A stretch of DNA of 64,000 nucleotides from an uncultured Dorea sp. (GCA_910584265.1 CAJTZE010000008.1:16116-80115); one strand, 5' to 3'; shown: positions 9,070-17,665, counted from the stretch's first letter. Made by a program: numbers and translations. Notes: generated by a model not told the origin, from the letters alone.

Positions 9070-10142
9070 ATGAAAAATTGGATAAGCTGTTCTTTTATAT
9101 TAGAAATCTTTCTTTTCGGAAGGCAATGCTGGCATATGTGCTTGTTTTGGCGGGGATTACTGCTGTGCTGACCTATGTGACGCAGAATTTTTGCAGATAT
9201 CAGAAAATTCCGCTGGCAGAGGAGTGGTGCGGGTATGTTTATGCATTTGCAGGGATGATTATAACGATATTTGTGTTCTATCATAAGCGGCTGAAAAAGC
9301 CGCTTTCTATTTTGAATGAGAGCGTTGACAGTATCCGGCGCAGCAATCTGGATTTTCACGTGTCCTATGACAGCAGAGATGAATTTGGCTGTTTGTGTGA
9401 TTCGATAGAAGCCATGCGTCTGGAGCTGGAGAAGAATAAGGAGGAGCTGTGGCGCCTGATCGAGAGGCAGAAGGAGTTAAATGCCGCATTTGCTCATGAT
9501 CTGCGCACACCCCTTACGGTTCTCAGGGGCTATACAGATTTTCTTGCAAGATATATTCCCGAGGGGAAGCTAAGCGGGGAAAAGGTTCAGGATACCTTAA
9601 GGCTTATGGCGGAGCACATCCGGCGTCTGGAGGAGTACAGCTATACGATGAAGGGAATCCGCAGTATCGAGGATGTGCCGCTGTCTCTTCATCCGACGAC
9701 TCTTTATAAGCTTAACAGCCGGATACAGGAGGTGATATTTGCTCTGAACCAGACCGGAGGGATCCAGATTGAATATCAGGGATTTGATGAAGATTTATCT
9801 GTGTCAGCCGATGAGGGGATCATTATGGAAGTACTGGAAAATCTGCTGTCAAATGCAATCCGTTATGCCGGGAGCCGGATTGAGGTCTGGATGGATTATA
9901 GCAGCTCTGACGGGGAGATGACAGCCGTTGTAAGAGACGATGGTCCCGGATTCTCGGAGGAGCAGCTTACGCAGGCGGTGAAGCCTTATTATAAAGAATA
10001 CAGTGCGGATACAGAAACGGAACATTTCGGTATCGGACTGCATATCTGCCGGGAGCTGTGCAGGAAGCATGGAGGTACCCTGAGTGTGGCAAATAGTATG
10101 CGGGGCGGAGCTGCAGTAACTGCATCGCTCCAGGCCCGATAA
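9057..10142 (+). CDS. Sensor histidine kinase (ABC module 1)
   Basis: This is a 361-residue membrane kinase. It has two N-terminal membrane segments (about 20-38 and 55-75) with a very short outside loop, a HAMP-like linker, and a HisKA box AFAHDLRTPLTVLRGY with the phospho-acceptor His near residue 149. The HATPase domain has NLLSNAIRY, DDGPGF and FGIGLHI motifs. The tiny extracellular loop is typical of intramembrane-sensing kinases that work with an ABC transporter. ATG at 9057 was preferred over 9039 because GGGGAG at 9041-9046 lies 10 bases upstream; both starts overlap the regulator gene and imply translational coupling. Confidence 0.93.
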   Translation: MDWLDEKLDKLFFYIRNLSFRKAMLAYVLVLAGITAVLTYVTQNFCRYQKIPLAEEWCGYVYAFAGMIITIFVFYHKRLKKPLSILNESVDSIRRSNLDFHVSYDSRDEFGCLCDSIEAMRLELEKNKEELWRLIERQKELNAAFAHDLRTPLTVLRGYTDFLARYIPEGKLSGEKVQDTLRLMAEHIRRLEEYSYTMKGIRSIEDVPLSLHPTTLYKLNSRIQEVIFALNQTGGIQIEYQGFDEDLSVSADEGIIMEVLENLLSNAIRYAGSRIEVWMDYSSSDGEMTAVVRDDGPGFSEEQLTQAVKPYYKEYSADTETEHFGIGLHICRELCRKHGGTLSVANSMRGGAAVTASLQAR

Positions 10143-10181
10143 GAAAATATATAGAAAATTCCTCAATAATTCTTAATTATT

Positions 10182-10215
10182 TGTAGAGTAAATGTAGAGA
10201 TTTCTGTTATATGCT
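10182..10215 (+). promoter_or_regulatory. Probable response-regulator operator and promoter of ABC module 1
   Basis: TGTAGAG occurs at 10182-10188 and again at 10193-10199, an exact 11-base phase as expected for tandem OmpR-family binding. A weak -10-like TATGCT follows at 10210-10215 with no good -35 hexamer, which fits an activator-dependent promoter. The regulator at 8389-9069 is the obvious candidate. The spacing closely matches that at 13052-13086. Confidence 0.6.
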
Positions 10216-10248
10216 ATAGGTAGTTCAAATGAAGGAAGGGATTTTCTG

Positions 10249-11148
10249 ATGTCAACAGCGATTAAGATACGAGGTCTGAACAAGTTTTATGGGAAGAAGC
10301 AGGCGTTAAAGGATGTGAATCTCACGATAAGAACAGGAATGTTCGGTCTTCTTGGCAGGAATGGAGCCGGAAAGACTACGCTGATGAAGGTGCTTGCGGC
10401 GCTTCTTCCGAAGTCGGAGGGAGAGATCTCTGTATGCGGGCGGAATGTGGAGCGTGCCCAGAGTGTAAGAAAGATTGTAGGGTATCTGCCACAGGATTTT
10501 TCTATGTATCCAAATATGACCGTCTATGAAGCGATGGATTATCTTGGTGTTTTATCGGGGTTAAATAAGAGCCGGAGAAAGGAGCGGATTCCAGAGCTTC
10601 TGCAAAGGGTGAATCTTCAGGATGACAGCCGCAAGAAGGTAAAGGCGCTTTCAGGCGGTATGAAGAGGAGGCTTGGCATTGCGCAGGCTATCCTGCATGA
10701 CCCGAAGGTACTGATCGTGGATGAGCCGACGGCCGGACTGGATCCGGAGGAGCGGGTGCGGTTCCGCAACCTCTTATGTGAGATTGCAGAGGAGAGGATC
10801 GTAATCCTTTCCACCCATATTGTAGGTGATATTGAGGCGGCCTGTGAAAATATTGCGGTGCTGGATGAAGGGGAGATGATTTACAAGGGAACGGTTTCTG
10901 ATCTGATCAGTATGGCGGAAGGGAAGGTTTACTCCGCCGAGATCAGCAAACGGGAGCTGGAGCATTTGAAAAAAGAATATGCAGTTACCAGTATGCTGAC
11001 GCTGGGAAATAATGTTATGGCCCGCTTTCTTGCTGATAAACAGCCCTTTGCATCGGCAAAGCTCTGCGAGGCAGGCGTGGAGGATGCCTATATGTATCTG
11101 ATGCAGACGAAGGGAGGCGGGATTTCATGTTCGGACAATTATTTATAA
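10249..11148 (+). CDS. ABC transporter ATP-binding protein (module 1)
   Basis: This is a 299-residue cytoplasmic ATPase of the ABC-2 exporter type. It has Walker A GRNGAGKTTLMK near residue 38, the signature LSGGMKRRLGIAQA near 133, Walker B VLIVDEPTAGLDP near 153, and an H-loop STHIV near 188. A C-terminal regulatory tail of about 80 residues follows. It would drive the membrane protein encoded next, whose gene it overlaps by 22 bases. The ATG at 10249 has GAAGGAAGGG upstream. Export of a peptide or drug is inferred from the neighbouring two-component system. Confidence 0.93.
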   Translation: MSTAIKIRGLNKFYGKKQALKDVNLTIRTGMFGLLGRNGAGKTTLMKVLAALLPKSEGEISVCGRNVERAQSVRKIVGYLPQDFSMYPNMTVYEAMDYLGVLSGLNKSRRKERIPELLQRVNLQDDSRKKVKALSGGMKRRLGIAQAILHDPKVLIVDEPTAGLDPEERVRFRNLLCEIAEERIVILSTHIVGDIEAACENIAVLDEGEMIYKGTVSDLISMAEGKVYSAEISKRELEHLKKEYAVTSMLTLGNNVMARFLADKQPFASAKLCEAGVEDAYMYLMQTKGGGISCSDNYL

Positions 11149-12380
11149 AGGAATGCCGTCAGACTGCAAAAAGCCTGATTTTCTGGCTGATCGTCCTTGG
11201 GCTGGTTCTGGATTTTTCCACACAGCTTGGAGGAATGGAAATTATGTCTGCGCCTGTAGAGGGACAGGAAGAGTATGGGTACCATGCCAGCACGGATGAG
11301 GATGTCATCATAGAAAGCGCACTGGGAGCCTTAGCAGAGGAATACTGCCGTAAGGATTATACAACTTATCCGATTGGATTTTATAAAAGTGTTACCTTGA
11401 GCAAAGAGGAGGATCGCAGGATTGGGGAGATTATCAGGGAAGCCTCTGGTCTGGACGGAAGAGCGGAAGTAGAACAGACGGTGGATGACTGGTATGCAGA
11501 GCAGGAGCAGGGAGAGACTCCAATGACATCAGGCGGCTGCAGGCTTGAACCGGCAGAAGGCCTGACCTATGAACGGTTTATAGAGCTTATGGAGGAAGCG
11601 GATGATATTCTTGGCGGAGGTTCTAAGTATGGGGACGGATACCGGGAGAGCAATGCACAGGTGCCTATGACGTACGAGGAGGCGCTGGAGGAATATCAGC
11701 TTCTGATAGAAAATGATAGGCTGTCCGGGGGATATGCAAGGCTGTTCTCTGACTATATGGTGATCTTTCTCGGCATTCTTCCTGTATTTCTGGCAGCTGT
11801 AAGAGGCCTCAGGGACCGGAGGGCCGGGATGCAGGAGCTGATCTATACAAGAAAGGCTTCGTCGCTGATTATTGTATCCAGCCGGTATCTGGCCATGCTG
11901 GCTATGCTGGTTATTCCGGTGCTGGCGCTTTCTGTGATCCCGCTGATGCAGTGCGTCAGGTTTGGAAACTCCGCCGGAGTTTCGGTTGATATGCTTGCTT
12001 TTGTGAAATATACCTTTGGATGGCTTGTGCCTTCGATTATGATCGTGCTGGCTGTGGGCATGTTCCTGACAGAGCTTACCGATACGGCGGCCGCGGTTCT
12101 TGTACAGGGCGCATGGTGGTTTATCAGCGTATTCTCCGGGGTAAATACACTGGGCGGCGGAATGTATGGATGGAATCTGGTACCCAGACATAATACGGAG
12201 CTGAACTGGAGGGGATACCACGACGGGTTCTCACAGCTTGCCGCTAACCGGATTTTCTATGCAGTGCTTGCGCTTGCGCTGGTAATATTTACGGCATTTA
12301 TTTACTCACAAAAAAGGAAAGGGAGGTTTGTGATCCGTGGAAAGATACTGGCAGATCGAAAAAACAAACTTAAAGCATAA
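11127..12380 (+). CDS. ABC-2-type permease (module 1)
   Basis: This is a 417-residue membrane protein. One N-terminal membrane segment (about 15-35) is followed by a large acidic extracytoplasmic region of about 160 residues, then five or six membrane segments from about residue 205 to the end. This arrangement is usual for ABC-2 permeases with an outside sensor or substrate-handling domain. It overlaps the ATPase gene upstream and the next gene downstream, so the three products are made together. I do not recognise a closer subfamily, and the substrate is unknown. Confidence 0.85.
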   Translation: MFGQLFIKECRQTAKSLIFWLIVLGLVLDFSTQLGGMEIMSAPVEGQEEYGYHASTDEDVIIESALGALAEEYCRKDYTTYPIGFYKSVTLSKEEDRRIGEIIREASGLDGRAEVEQTVDDWYAEQEQGETPMTSGGCRLEPAEGLTYERFIELMEEADDILGGGSKYGDGYRESNAQVPMTYEEALEEYQLLIENDRLSGGYARLFSDYMVIFLGILPVFLAAVRGLRDRRAGMQELIYTRKASSLIIVSSRYLAMLAMLVIPVLALSVIPLMQCVRFGNSAGVSVDMLAFVKYTFGWLVPSIMIVLAVGMFLTELTDTAAAVLVQGAWWFISVFSGVNTLGGGMYGWNLVPRHNTELNWRGYHDGFSQLAANRIFYAVLALALVIFTAFIYSQKRKGRFVIRGKILADRKNKLKA

Positions 12381-12957
12381 TGTACCGCTCCATGTTCTGG
12401 TATGCGCCTTAGTTCTGGGGATATCGCCGTTTCTTGTGGGCACAGCAAATCTGGAAGCGCAGGATACCGCAAAGGTACTGGAAATGTATACGGCATTCAT
12501 TGGAATTATCATGCTCACGCCCATATTCCTGCCGGAGCAGCCAAGGGAAATCCGTGAGCTGACAGGTTCCAAATATATGAAAAGCTCAACCGTATATCTG
12601 ATCCGGCTTGTTGGAAACAGTTTGATACTGGCAGTTTTTTTAGCTCTTTATATAGCTGTGCTCCGGCATAACCACTGTGAGTTTCCCATAATCCGGTATT
12701 TTCTCGGAACGTACGTAGAAATGCTGTTTATGGGAGGGTTGGGAGTATTCTGCTACGGCTTGTGCGACAATCTGATTATCGGCTATATGATACCGATCTT
12801 CTACTATATTATTGCCATGGGAAGTGGCAGCAAATTCCTGAAGCTGTTCTATCCATTTTCTATGGCTGCAGGAAGCTATACGGAGAAATATGTATTGGTG
12901 ATAGGGGGAGTGCTCCTGACAGCCTGGGGAATCGCCCTCCGCTGCCGGAGAAAATAA
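12337..12957 (+). CDS. Small ABC-2-like membrane protein (module 1)
   Basis: This is a 206-residue protein with about six hydrophobic segments and a basic C-terminal end (RCRRK). It starts with GTG at 12337, with GGGAGG 10 bases upstream, inside the end of the preceding permease gene. It is probably the second membrane half of the module 1 transporter. The sequence shows no recognisable catalytic motif. It is the last gene of the module, followed by a long hairpin at 12972-13028. Confidence 0.75.
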   Translation: MERYWQIEKTNLKHNVPLHVLVCALVLGISPFLVGTANLEAQDTAKVLEMYTAFIGIIMLTPIFLPEQPREIRELTGSKYMKSSTVYLIRLVGNSLILAVFLALYIAVLRHNHCEFPIIRYFLGTYVEMLFMGGLGVFCYGLCDNLIIGYMIPIFYYIIAMGSGSKFLKLFYPFSMAAGSYTEKYVLVIGGVLLTAWGIALRCRRK

Positions 12958-12971
12958 ATGTTACGGCCTGT

Positions 12972-13028
12972 GTGCGGCCTGGCTTCGGAACTGTCTGAGA
13001 CTCCGGCAGTTCCGAAACCGGGCCGCGC
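12972..13028. repeat. 22-bp near-perfect inverted repeat between the two ABC modules
   Basis: Left arm 12972-12993 and right arm 13007-13028 pair over 22 positions with one mismatch and two G.U wobbles; the inner ten (TTCGGAACTG/CAGTTCCGAA) are perfect. The loop is 13 bases. No T run follows on either strand, so it is not a standard intrinsic terminator. It may be a processing or decay barrier at the end of module 1 mRNA. Confidence 0.75.
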
Positions 13029-13051
13029 ATAAAATATAATAAGTGAGTGTA

Positions 13052-13086
13052 TTCCTTATAATTTCCTTAGATTTGTTCTGTAGAAT
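13052..13086 (+). promoter_or_regulatory. Probable response-regulator operator and promoter of the LanFEG operon
   Basis: TTCCTTA occurs at 13052-13058 and at 13063-13069, again an 11-base phase. A -10-like TAGAAT lies at 13081-13086, with the repeats covering the place of the -35 element. This layout suggests activation by an OmpR-family regulator, most simply the one at 15350-16012. The repeat sequence differs from that of module 1, so the two systems should be insulated. Confidence 0.6.
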
Positions 13087-13110
13087 GCTTTTTGTAAGGA
13101 GGAAAAAGCA

Positions 13111-13830
13111 ATGGAACGAATAATTTTAGAAACAAGAGCATTGTGTAAGAATTTCAGGAACCAGAAGGCGGTGAATCAGGTATCCCTTCAGGTTCCTGAA
13201 AATCATGTCTACGGACTTTTAGGACCCAACGGAGCCGGTAAATCCACGCTTCTTAAGATGGCTACCGGAATGCTGCGCCCGGATTCAGGGGAGATTTTAT
13301 TTGAAGGAGAGCCCTGGACCAGAAAAGCGCTGGGGAAGATCGGAGCATTGATTGAAGTTCCGGCAATTTATGATAATCTGACAGCGAGAGAAAATCTGCA
13401 GGTCAGAACAACGCTTCTTGGGCTGCCGGAGAGACGGATAGATGAAGCGCTGGAAAAAGCAGGGATTACCGGAACTGGGAGGAAACGTGCCGGACAATTT
13501 TCCCTTGGTATGAAGCAGAGGCTTGGTATTGCGGCGGCGCTAATTTCGGAGCCAAAACTCCTGATTCTTGACGAACCGGCCAACGGCCTGGACCCCTTTG
13601 GGATACAGGAGCTTCGGGAAATGATCCGAAGGCTTCCGGGGGAAGGGGTTACCGTAATCCTGTCCAGCCATATTCTGGGGGAGGTAGAGCAGATCGCCGA
13701 TCATATCGGAATCATGGTGAACGGCCGTCTGGGTTATCAGGGCGGCCTGCCGGAAAAGGGGCATCTGGAGAAGAAGTTTCTACAGGTGGCAGAAAAATGC
13801 AGGGAGGCGGAAGGCTATGACAATAATTAA
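13111..13830 (+). CDS. Lantibiotic-immunity-type ABC transporter ATPase (LanF/BcrA-like)
   Basis: This 239-residue ATPase carries Walker A GPNGAGKSTLLKM near residue 36, the atypical signature SLGMKQRLGIAAAL near 131 and Walker B LLILDEPANGLDP near 151. That signature, together with the two small permeases that follow, is characteristic of the LanFEG/BcrAB group that expels bacitracin or lantibiotics from the membrane. The start at 13111 has AAGGAGG upstream. It overlaps the next gene by 14 bases. The actual drug or peptide is not shown by the sequence. Confidence 0.9.
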   Translation: MERIILETRALCKNFRNQKAVNQVSLQVPENHVYGLLGPNGAGKSTLLKMATGMLRPDSGEILFEGEPWTRKALGKIGALIEVPAIYDNLTARENLQVRTTLLGLPERRIDEALEKAGITGTGRKRAGQFSLGMKQRLGIAAALISEPKLLILDEPANGLDPFGIQELREMIRRLPGEGVTVILSSHILGEVEQIADHIGIMVNGRLGYQGGLPEKGHLEKKFLQVAEKCREAEGYDNN

Positions 13831-14596
13831 TTCATATTTTATGGCGGAGAAACTAAAATTCCGCCGCACTCTCACCGGAAAATTATGTTGGTGTGTTCCG
13901 ATTCTTCTGGCGGCAGGCGCTTCGTGGCTGGCAAGAGATTATGTACAGATTGACAGCTTTAATTGGTGGTATATAGGAATGCTTCCAGGATATTTGACGC
14001 TTCTGTGCTGCCAGGTGGTCCGAAAAGATAAGCGTATGAAGGATCAGATTGTACTTACACTCCCTTTGGAGCCCGCGCTGGTCTGGGATGCTAAAATTCT
14101 GTACTGTGCCGGAATGCTGGCGGTTTCTAATCTGGTATTGGGGGTTTTTGCTTTTTTTGCAGGGATTCCGGCAAAGCTGCTGTTTGGAGCGGGGCAGATG
14201 ATAGAGATTAGTCCTATACGGATCCTGTCAGCCTGCATCCTGCTTAGTATCTGTTATCTGTGGCAGATTCCTGCCTGCCTGTGGGCGGCAGTCCGCGTGG
14301 GATTCCTTCCGGCGTTTCTTGTGAATCTTTTGTGCAATACAGCAGGCGCGGTGTATCTTTCGCTGACGGACTGGTGGATATTCTGTCCTTATGCAGTACC
14401 GGCAAGGCTGATGTGCGCGGTAATCCGGGTTCTGCCAAACGGCCTTGTGGCAGAAGAGGGCAGCCTGACATTTTCGCCGGAGCTGCTGGAAATGCAGGCA
14501 GTAATCCCCGGAATGGCTGTCTGTGTGGGAGTATTTTTGGCAGCGTGGGGATTCACCAGAAAATGGTATGGCAAAACTGCCGGAAGCCGGAAATAG
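13817..14596 (+). CDS. Lantibiotic-immunity ABC permease (LanE/MutE-like)
   Basis: This is a 259-residue membrane protein with six hydrophobic segments. A short cytoplasmic N-terminus (MAEKLKFRRTL) and the NWWYIGMLPG stretch near residue 51 are typical of the MutE/EpiE family. It would form one half of the membrane pore energised by the preceding ATPase. The gene overlaps the ATPase gene and is followed 16 bases later by the second permease. Confidence 0.85.
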   Translation: MTIINSYFMAEKLKFRRTLTGKLCWCVPILLAAGASWLARDYVQIDSFNWWYIGMLPGYLTLLCCQVVRKDKRMKDQIVLTLPLEPALVWDAKILYCAGMLAVSNLVLGVFAFFAGIPAKLLFGAGQMIEISPIRILSACILLSICYLWQIPACLWAAVRVGFLPAFLVNLLCNTAGAVYLSLTDWWIFCPYAVPARLMCAVIRVLPNGLVAEEGSLTFSPELLEMQAVIPGMAVCVGVFLAAWGFTRKWYGKTAGSRK

Positions 14597-14612
14597 TAGA
14601 GGAGGGAAAAGC

Positions 14613-15350
14613 ATGATTCGGATGATAAAAGGCGAATGGAAGAAAATGAAGCATACACCGCTTCTGTACCTGCATTTGTGGATTCCGCTGCTTGCACCGG
14701 CGGTCTTTCTGCTATATTTTCGATATGCGCCGTGGGAGCCGGAGCAGGAGGTTTGCGCTTATGCGGAGGTACTGGGGATAGCTTATCCGCTTGTTTCGGC
14801 CATTATCAGCCAGCTGTCCGTAGAACTGGAAGAACCGGGGCATTGTCAGCTTTTGCTGCTCGGACAGGAAAGAAAATGGAAAGCATTTGCAGGAAAATGG
14901 ACGGCGCTTCTGATTCTTTCTTTTGGGGCGGCCGTGACTGCCGTGGCTGGATTTGGTTTTCTATACGGCCCGCTGACGGGTGACAGTCCGTTTCAGATGG
15001 GTCTGTATGTTCTTTTGGCATTGACGTTGTGGGGAGGGCAGATTCCGATTTATCTGTTGCATTTGATGCTTGGGCTCGTGTCTGGCCGGGGAGTTTCTAT
15101 CATAATCGGAGTTGGGGAAGCCGTGCTGGCAGCGCTTTTTCTGACTGGACTGGGAGACGGAAGATGGATGTTTCTTCCATGTGCATTCAGTGGCAGATGG
15201 AGCAGTTATCTGTTATTATATGAAAGGAATCTAAGGGAAGCGGCAGACTTGAGAGGAGAGTTCCTGTTAAGCGCCGCAGTAACGGTTCTTGCGGCGGCAG
15301 CAGTATTTATATGGTATAGTTTTTATGAGGGAAGGAGATACAGCGACTGA
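14613..15350 (+). CDS. Lantibiotic-immunity ABC permease (LanG/MutG-like)
   Basis: This 245-residue protein has six hydrophobic segments and an N-terminal MIRMIKGEWKKMKHTPLLYLH that fits the MutG/EpiG family. Together with the preceding two genes it completes a LanFEG exporter. The ATG at 14613 has GGAGGGAAAAGC directly upstream; an in-frame start at 14523 would overlap the previous gene by 74 bases and lacks a site. Its stop codon overlaps the next start (TGATG), so the regulator is coupled to it. Confidence 0.83.
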   Translation: MIRMIKGEWKKMKHTPLLYLHLWIPLLAPAVFLLYFRYAPWEPEQEVCAYAEVLGIAYPLVSAIISQLSVELEEPGHCQLLLLGQERKWKAFAGKWTALLILSFGAAVTAVAGFGFLYGPLTGDSPFQMGLYVLLALTLWGGQIPIYLLHLMLGLVSGRGVSIIIGVGEAVLAALFLTGLGDGRWMFLPCAFSGRWSSYLLLYERNLREAADLRGEFLLSAAVTVLAAAAVFIWYSFYEGRRYSD

Positions 15351-16012
15351 TGGCAGTAAAAATCCTTGCGGTGGATGATGAGAAGAATATCCTGAAATTG
15401 ATTAAGACTGCTTTGGAAAAGGACGGATATCTGGTTTATACAGAGTCAGACCCGGAAAAAGCGGTGCAGGAGAGCTTTGCAGAGTATGATTTGATCCTGC
15501 TGGATGTTATGATGCCTGGAATGGATGGCTTTACCTTTTGTGAGAGGATCCGGGGACAGGCGGACTGCCCGATTCTGTTCCTGACAGCAAAAACGGCAGA
15601 GGAGGATGTGATCCGGGGACTAGGGCTGGGCGGAGACGATTATATTACGAAGCCCTTTGGAATCGGGGAGCTGCGGGCCAGAGTACGGGCACATGTAAGA
15701 AGAGAACGCAGAGAAAGAAAATATGTGGTTTCTATTGACGGCGTGCAGTTTTTGCTGCAGGCAAAGCAGGTGTTTTACGATGGGAAGGAGCTGGCATTTA
15801 CCAGAGGCGAGTATGCGATCTGTGAATATCTGGCGCTGCATCGGGGACAGACATTTTCCAGAGAACAGATCTATGAGCAGGTATATGGCTATGATAAGGA
15901 AAGCGGCAGCTCTGCGGTTACAGAGCATATCAAGAATATACGGTCAAAATGTGCGAGACTTGGATTTGCGCCGATTGAGACAGTCTGGGGGATCGGATAC
16001 CGATGGAAATAG
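15350..16012 (+). CDS. OmpR-family response regulator (LanR-like)
   Basis: The 220-residue regulator has the receiver acidic pair VDDEK near residue 9, the phospho-acceptor Asp in LILLDVMMPGMDGF near 52, and the Lys in ITKPFG near 101. A winged-helix output domain ends in PIETVWGIGYRWK. It is translationally coupled to the LanG gene and overlaps the kinase gene. It probably activates the LanFEG promoter through the repeats at 13052-13069, making a feedback loop because it lies in that operon. Confidence 0.95.
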   Translation: MAVKILAVDDEKNILKLIKTALEKDGYLVYTESDPEKAVQESFAEYDLILLDVMMPGMDGFTFCERIRGQADCPILFLTAKTAEEDVIRGLGLGGDDYITKPFGIGELRARVRAHVRRERRERKYVVSIDGVQFLLQAKQVFYDGKELAFTRGEYAICEYLALHRGQTFSREQIYEQVYGYDKESGSSAVTEHIKNIRSKCARLGFAPIETVWGIGYRWK

Positions 16013-17469
16013 GAATGAAAAACAGAGGGAAAAAAGATAAGAAAAAGGGCCTGTATATGGTATTTATCGGTTATTTGGCCTGGTTTAGCATTGGGACTGT
16101 GCTTTTGATCGGGATATGGATCGCTGCATTTTCTGTCTGCGCAAATATGGGCTGGGTGTGCCGGGCCGACTGGATGCAGGCAGAGATTGACCGGATATCC
16201 GAGGAAATAACAGGCGGAGATATTGTGCCGGAAGATCTTCTGCCGGAGGGCAGCAGCTATGGGGTATATTCCAGAAACGGAGAGTATCTATATGGAAATT
16301 TTTCAGAAGAAGACAGAGAAAAAGCATTCCGGTATATGGAGGAAGGACAGAATCAGGCGGACGGATCAGCCTATTACCGTTATTTAAAAAAGGATAATGG
16401 GGAGATATGCATTATACGGTACAATATGTTTGCACAGTTTGCAAATCCGGTATTGAGAAAGGTGAGCCCTAATGCGGAGCATTTATTTGTACATCTGTTC
16501 TTGCTGCTGTTTTTGCTGCAGGCTGTCTGGATAGCAAGGCGCTTTGGAACTGCCATGAAGAGACATCTGGAGGTGCTTGGCCGGGTAACGGAGATGATCC
16601 GGGCAGAAAATCTGGATTTTGAAAGAGAGTCATCCAATATCCGGGAAATTGATGAAATTCTGAATTCCCTGTTTCGGATGAAGGAGGAACTGAAGCATTC
16701 TCTTGAATGTCAGTGGGAGACAGAGAAACGGAAAGAGGAGCAGATTGCCGCGCTGGCTCACGATATTAAGACGCCCCTTACGGTGATCCGGGGTAATGCA
16801 GAGCTGGCGGCAGAGGAATGCGGCGGGGATATCCGGGAATATAACCAGTGTATTTTAGAAGGCGCGGCGGAGATCGGTGACTATCTGGAAGCGCTGCAGG
16901 AAATGCTTCATCCTAAAGTGAGCGGCGAAGGGGGCAATGAGAAAAAACTGCAAGAGGCAGATTGGCGGAAGTTTTGCAAACGTGTTATAAGGCAGGCGGA
17001 GATACTGGCTGCGGGAAAAAATATCCTGGTTACCTCCGAATATATAAATTGTGCAGAAGTGCTTGCGATTGATGAAAGAAAGCTGTACAGGGCGGTTATG
17101 AATATTATTTCTAATGCGGCAGAGTATTGTCCGGGACAGGGCAGGATCCATATAAAATTTCAGTGCGCTGAGCCTGGGGAAGCAGGAGGACAGGATGCAG
17201 AAGAGAGGGGAGCATTTCAGATCTGCGTCAGCGACAGCGGGCCGGGATTTGACAAGGAGGCGCTTGTTCATGGAACGGAACAGTTCTATCAGGGGGACAA
17301 AAGCCGTTCGGGAAAGGGGCATTACGGAATGGGTCTTTATATAGCAGAAACATTTGTGAAAAGCCAGGGAGGACGGTTAACTCTCGGAAGCTCAAAGGAG
17401 CTTGGCGGAGCAGAGGTGGTGATTGAAGGCAATATGAAACGGCCATTTCCGACGCTGGAACGACCGTAG
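16003..17469 (+). CDS. Sensor histidine kinase (LanK-like)
   Basis: This 488-residue kinase has a membrane segment at about residues 24-46, an extracytoplasmic domain of about 110 residues, a second membrane segment at about 160-180, and a HAMP-like linker. The HisKA box is ALAHDIKTPLTVIRGN, with the His near residue 252. The ATPase domain has NIISNAAEY, SDSGPGF and GHYGMGLYIAE. The sizeable outside domain separates it from the small-loop kinase of module 1 and could bind a peptide directly. ATG at 16003 or 16015 is possible. It closes the LanFEG-RK operon. Confidence 0.93.
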   Translation: MEIGMKNRGKKDKKKGLYMVFIGYLAWFSIGTVLLIGIWIAAFSVCANMGWVCRADWMQAEIDRISEEITGGDIVPEDLLPEGSSYGVYSRNGEYLYGNFSEEDREKAFRYMEEGQNQADGSAYYRYLKKDNGEICIIRYNMFAQFANPVLRKVSPNAEHLFVHLFLLLFLLQAVWIARRFGTAMKRHLEVLGRVTEMIRAENLDFERESSNIREIDEILNSLFRMKEELKHSLECQWETEKRKEEQIAALAHDIKTPLTVIRGNAELAAEECGGDIREYNQCILEGAAEIGDYLEALQEMLHPKVSGEGGNEKKLQEADWRKFCKRVIRQAEILAAGKNILVTSEYINCAEVLAIDERKLYRAVMNIISNAAEYCPGQGRIHIKFQCAEPGEAGGQDAEERGAFQICVSDSGPGFDKEALVHGTEQFYQGDKSRSGKGHYGMGLYIAETFVKSQGGRLTLGSSKELGGAEVVIEGNMKRPFPTLERP

Positions 17470-17540
17470 TAAATGCATTTTGCGGAAATGAAATATTGAT
17501 TTGAAAGAGAATAGAATATTTTGAATAAAAGAAAAAGAAT

Positions 17541-17583
17541 TTAGCACTCGACACTTGACTTGGCTAATAATCAGTGTTATACT
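17541..17583 (+). promoter_or_regulatory. clpB promoter with a CIRCE-like HrcA operator
   Basis: TTGACT at 17555-17560 and TATACT at 17578-17583 are 17 bases apart. Overlapping the -35, TTAGCACTC (17541-17549), nine bases and then CTTGGCTAA (17559-17567) form a CIRCE-like inverted repeat. The left half is identical to the consensus; the right half keeps only GCTAA. HrcA would repress clpB here until heat shock. The weaker right arm is inferred to give looser repression. Confidence 0.7.
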
Positions 17584-17665
17584 CCGAGTAGAACAAAGAA
17601 AACTACAGCATAAATACCGGCCCGCCTTGGCAGGCTGGCAGAGATGTCAGGAGGAGGCATTGATT

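Noticed and set aside
12958..13110. A lantibiotic precursor peptide before LanFEG
   Set aside because: The gap holds the inverted repeat and the operator; no small frame with a leader and a Cys/Ser/Thr-rich core follows a binding site.
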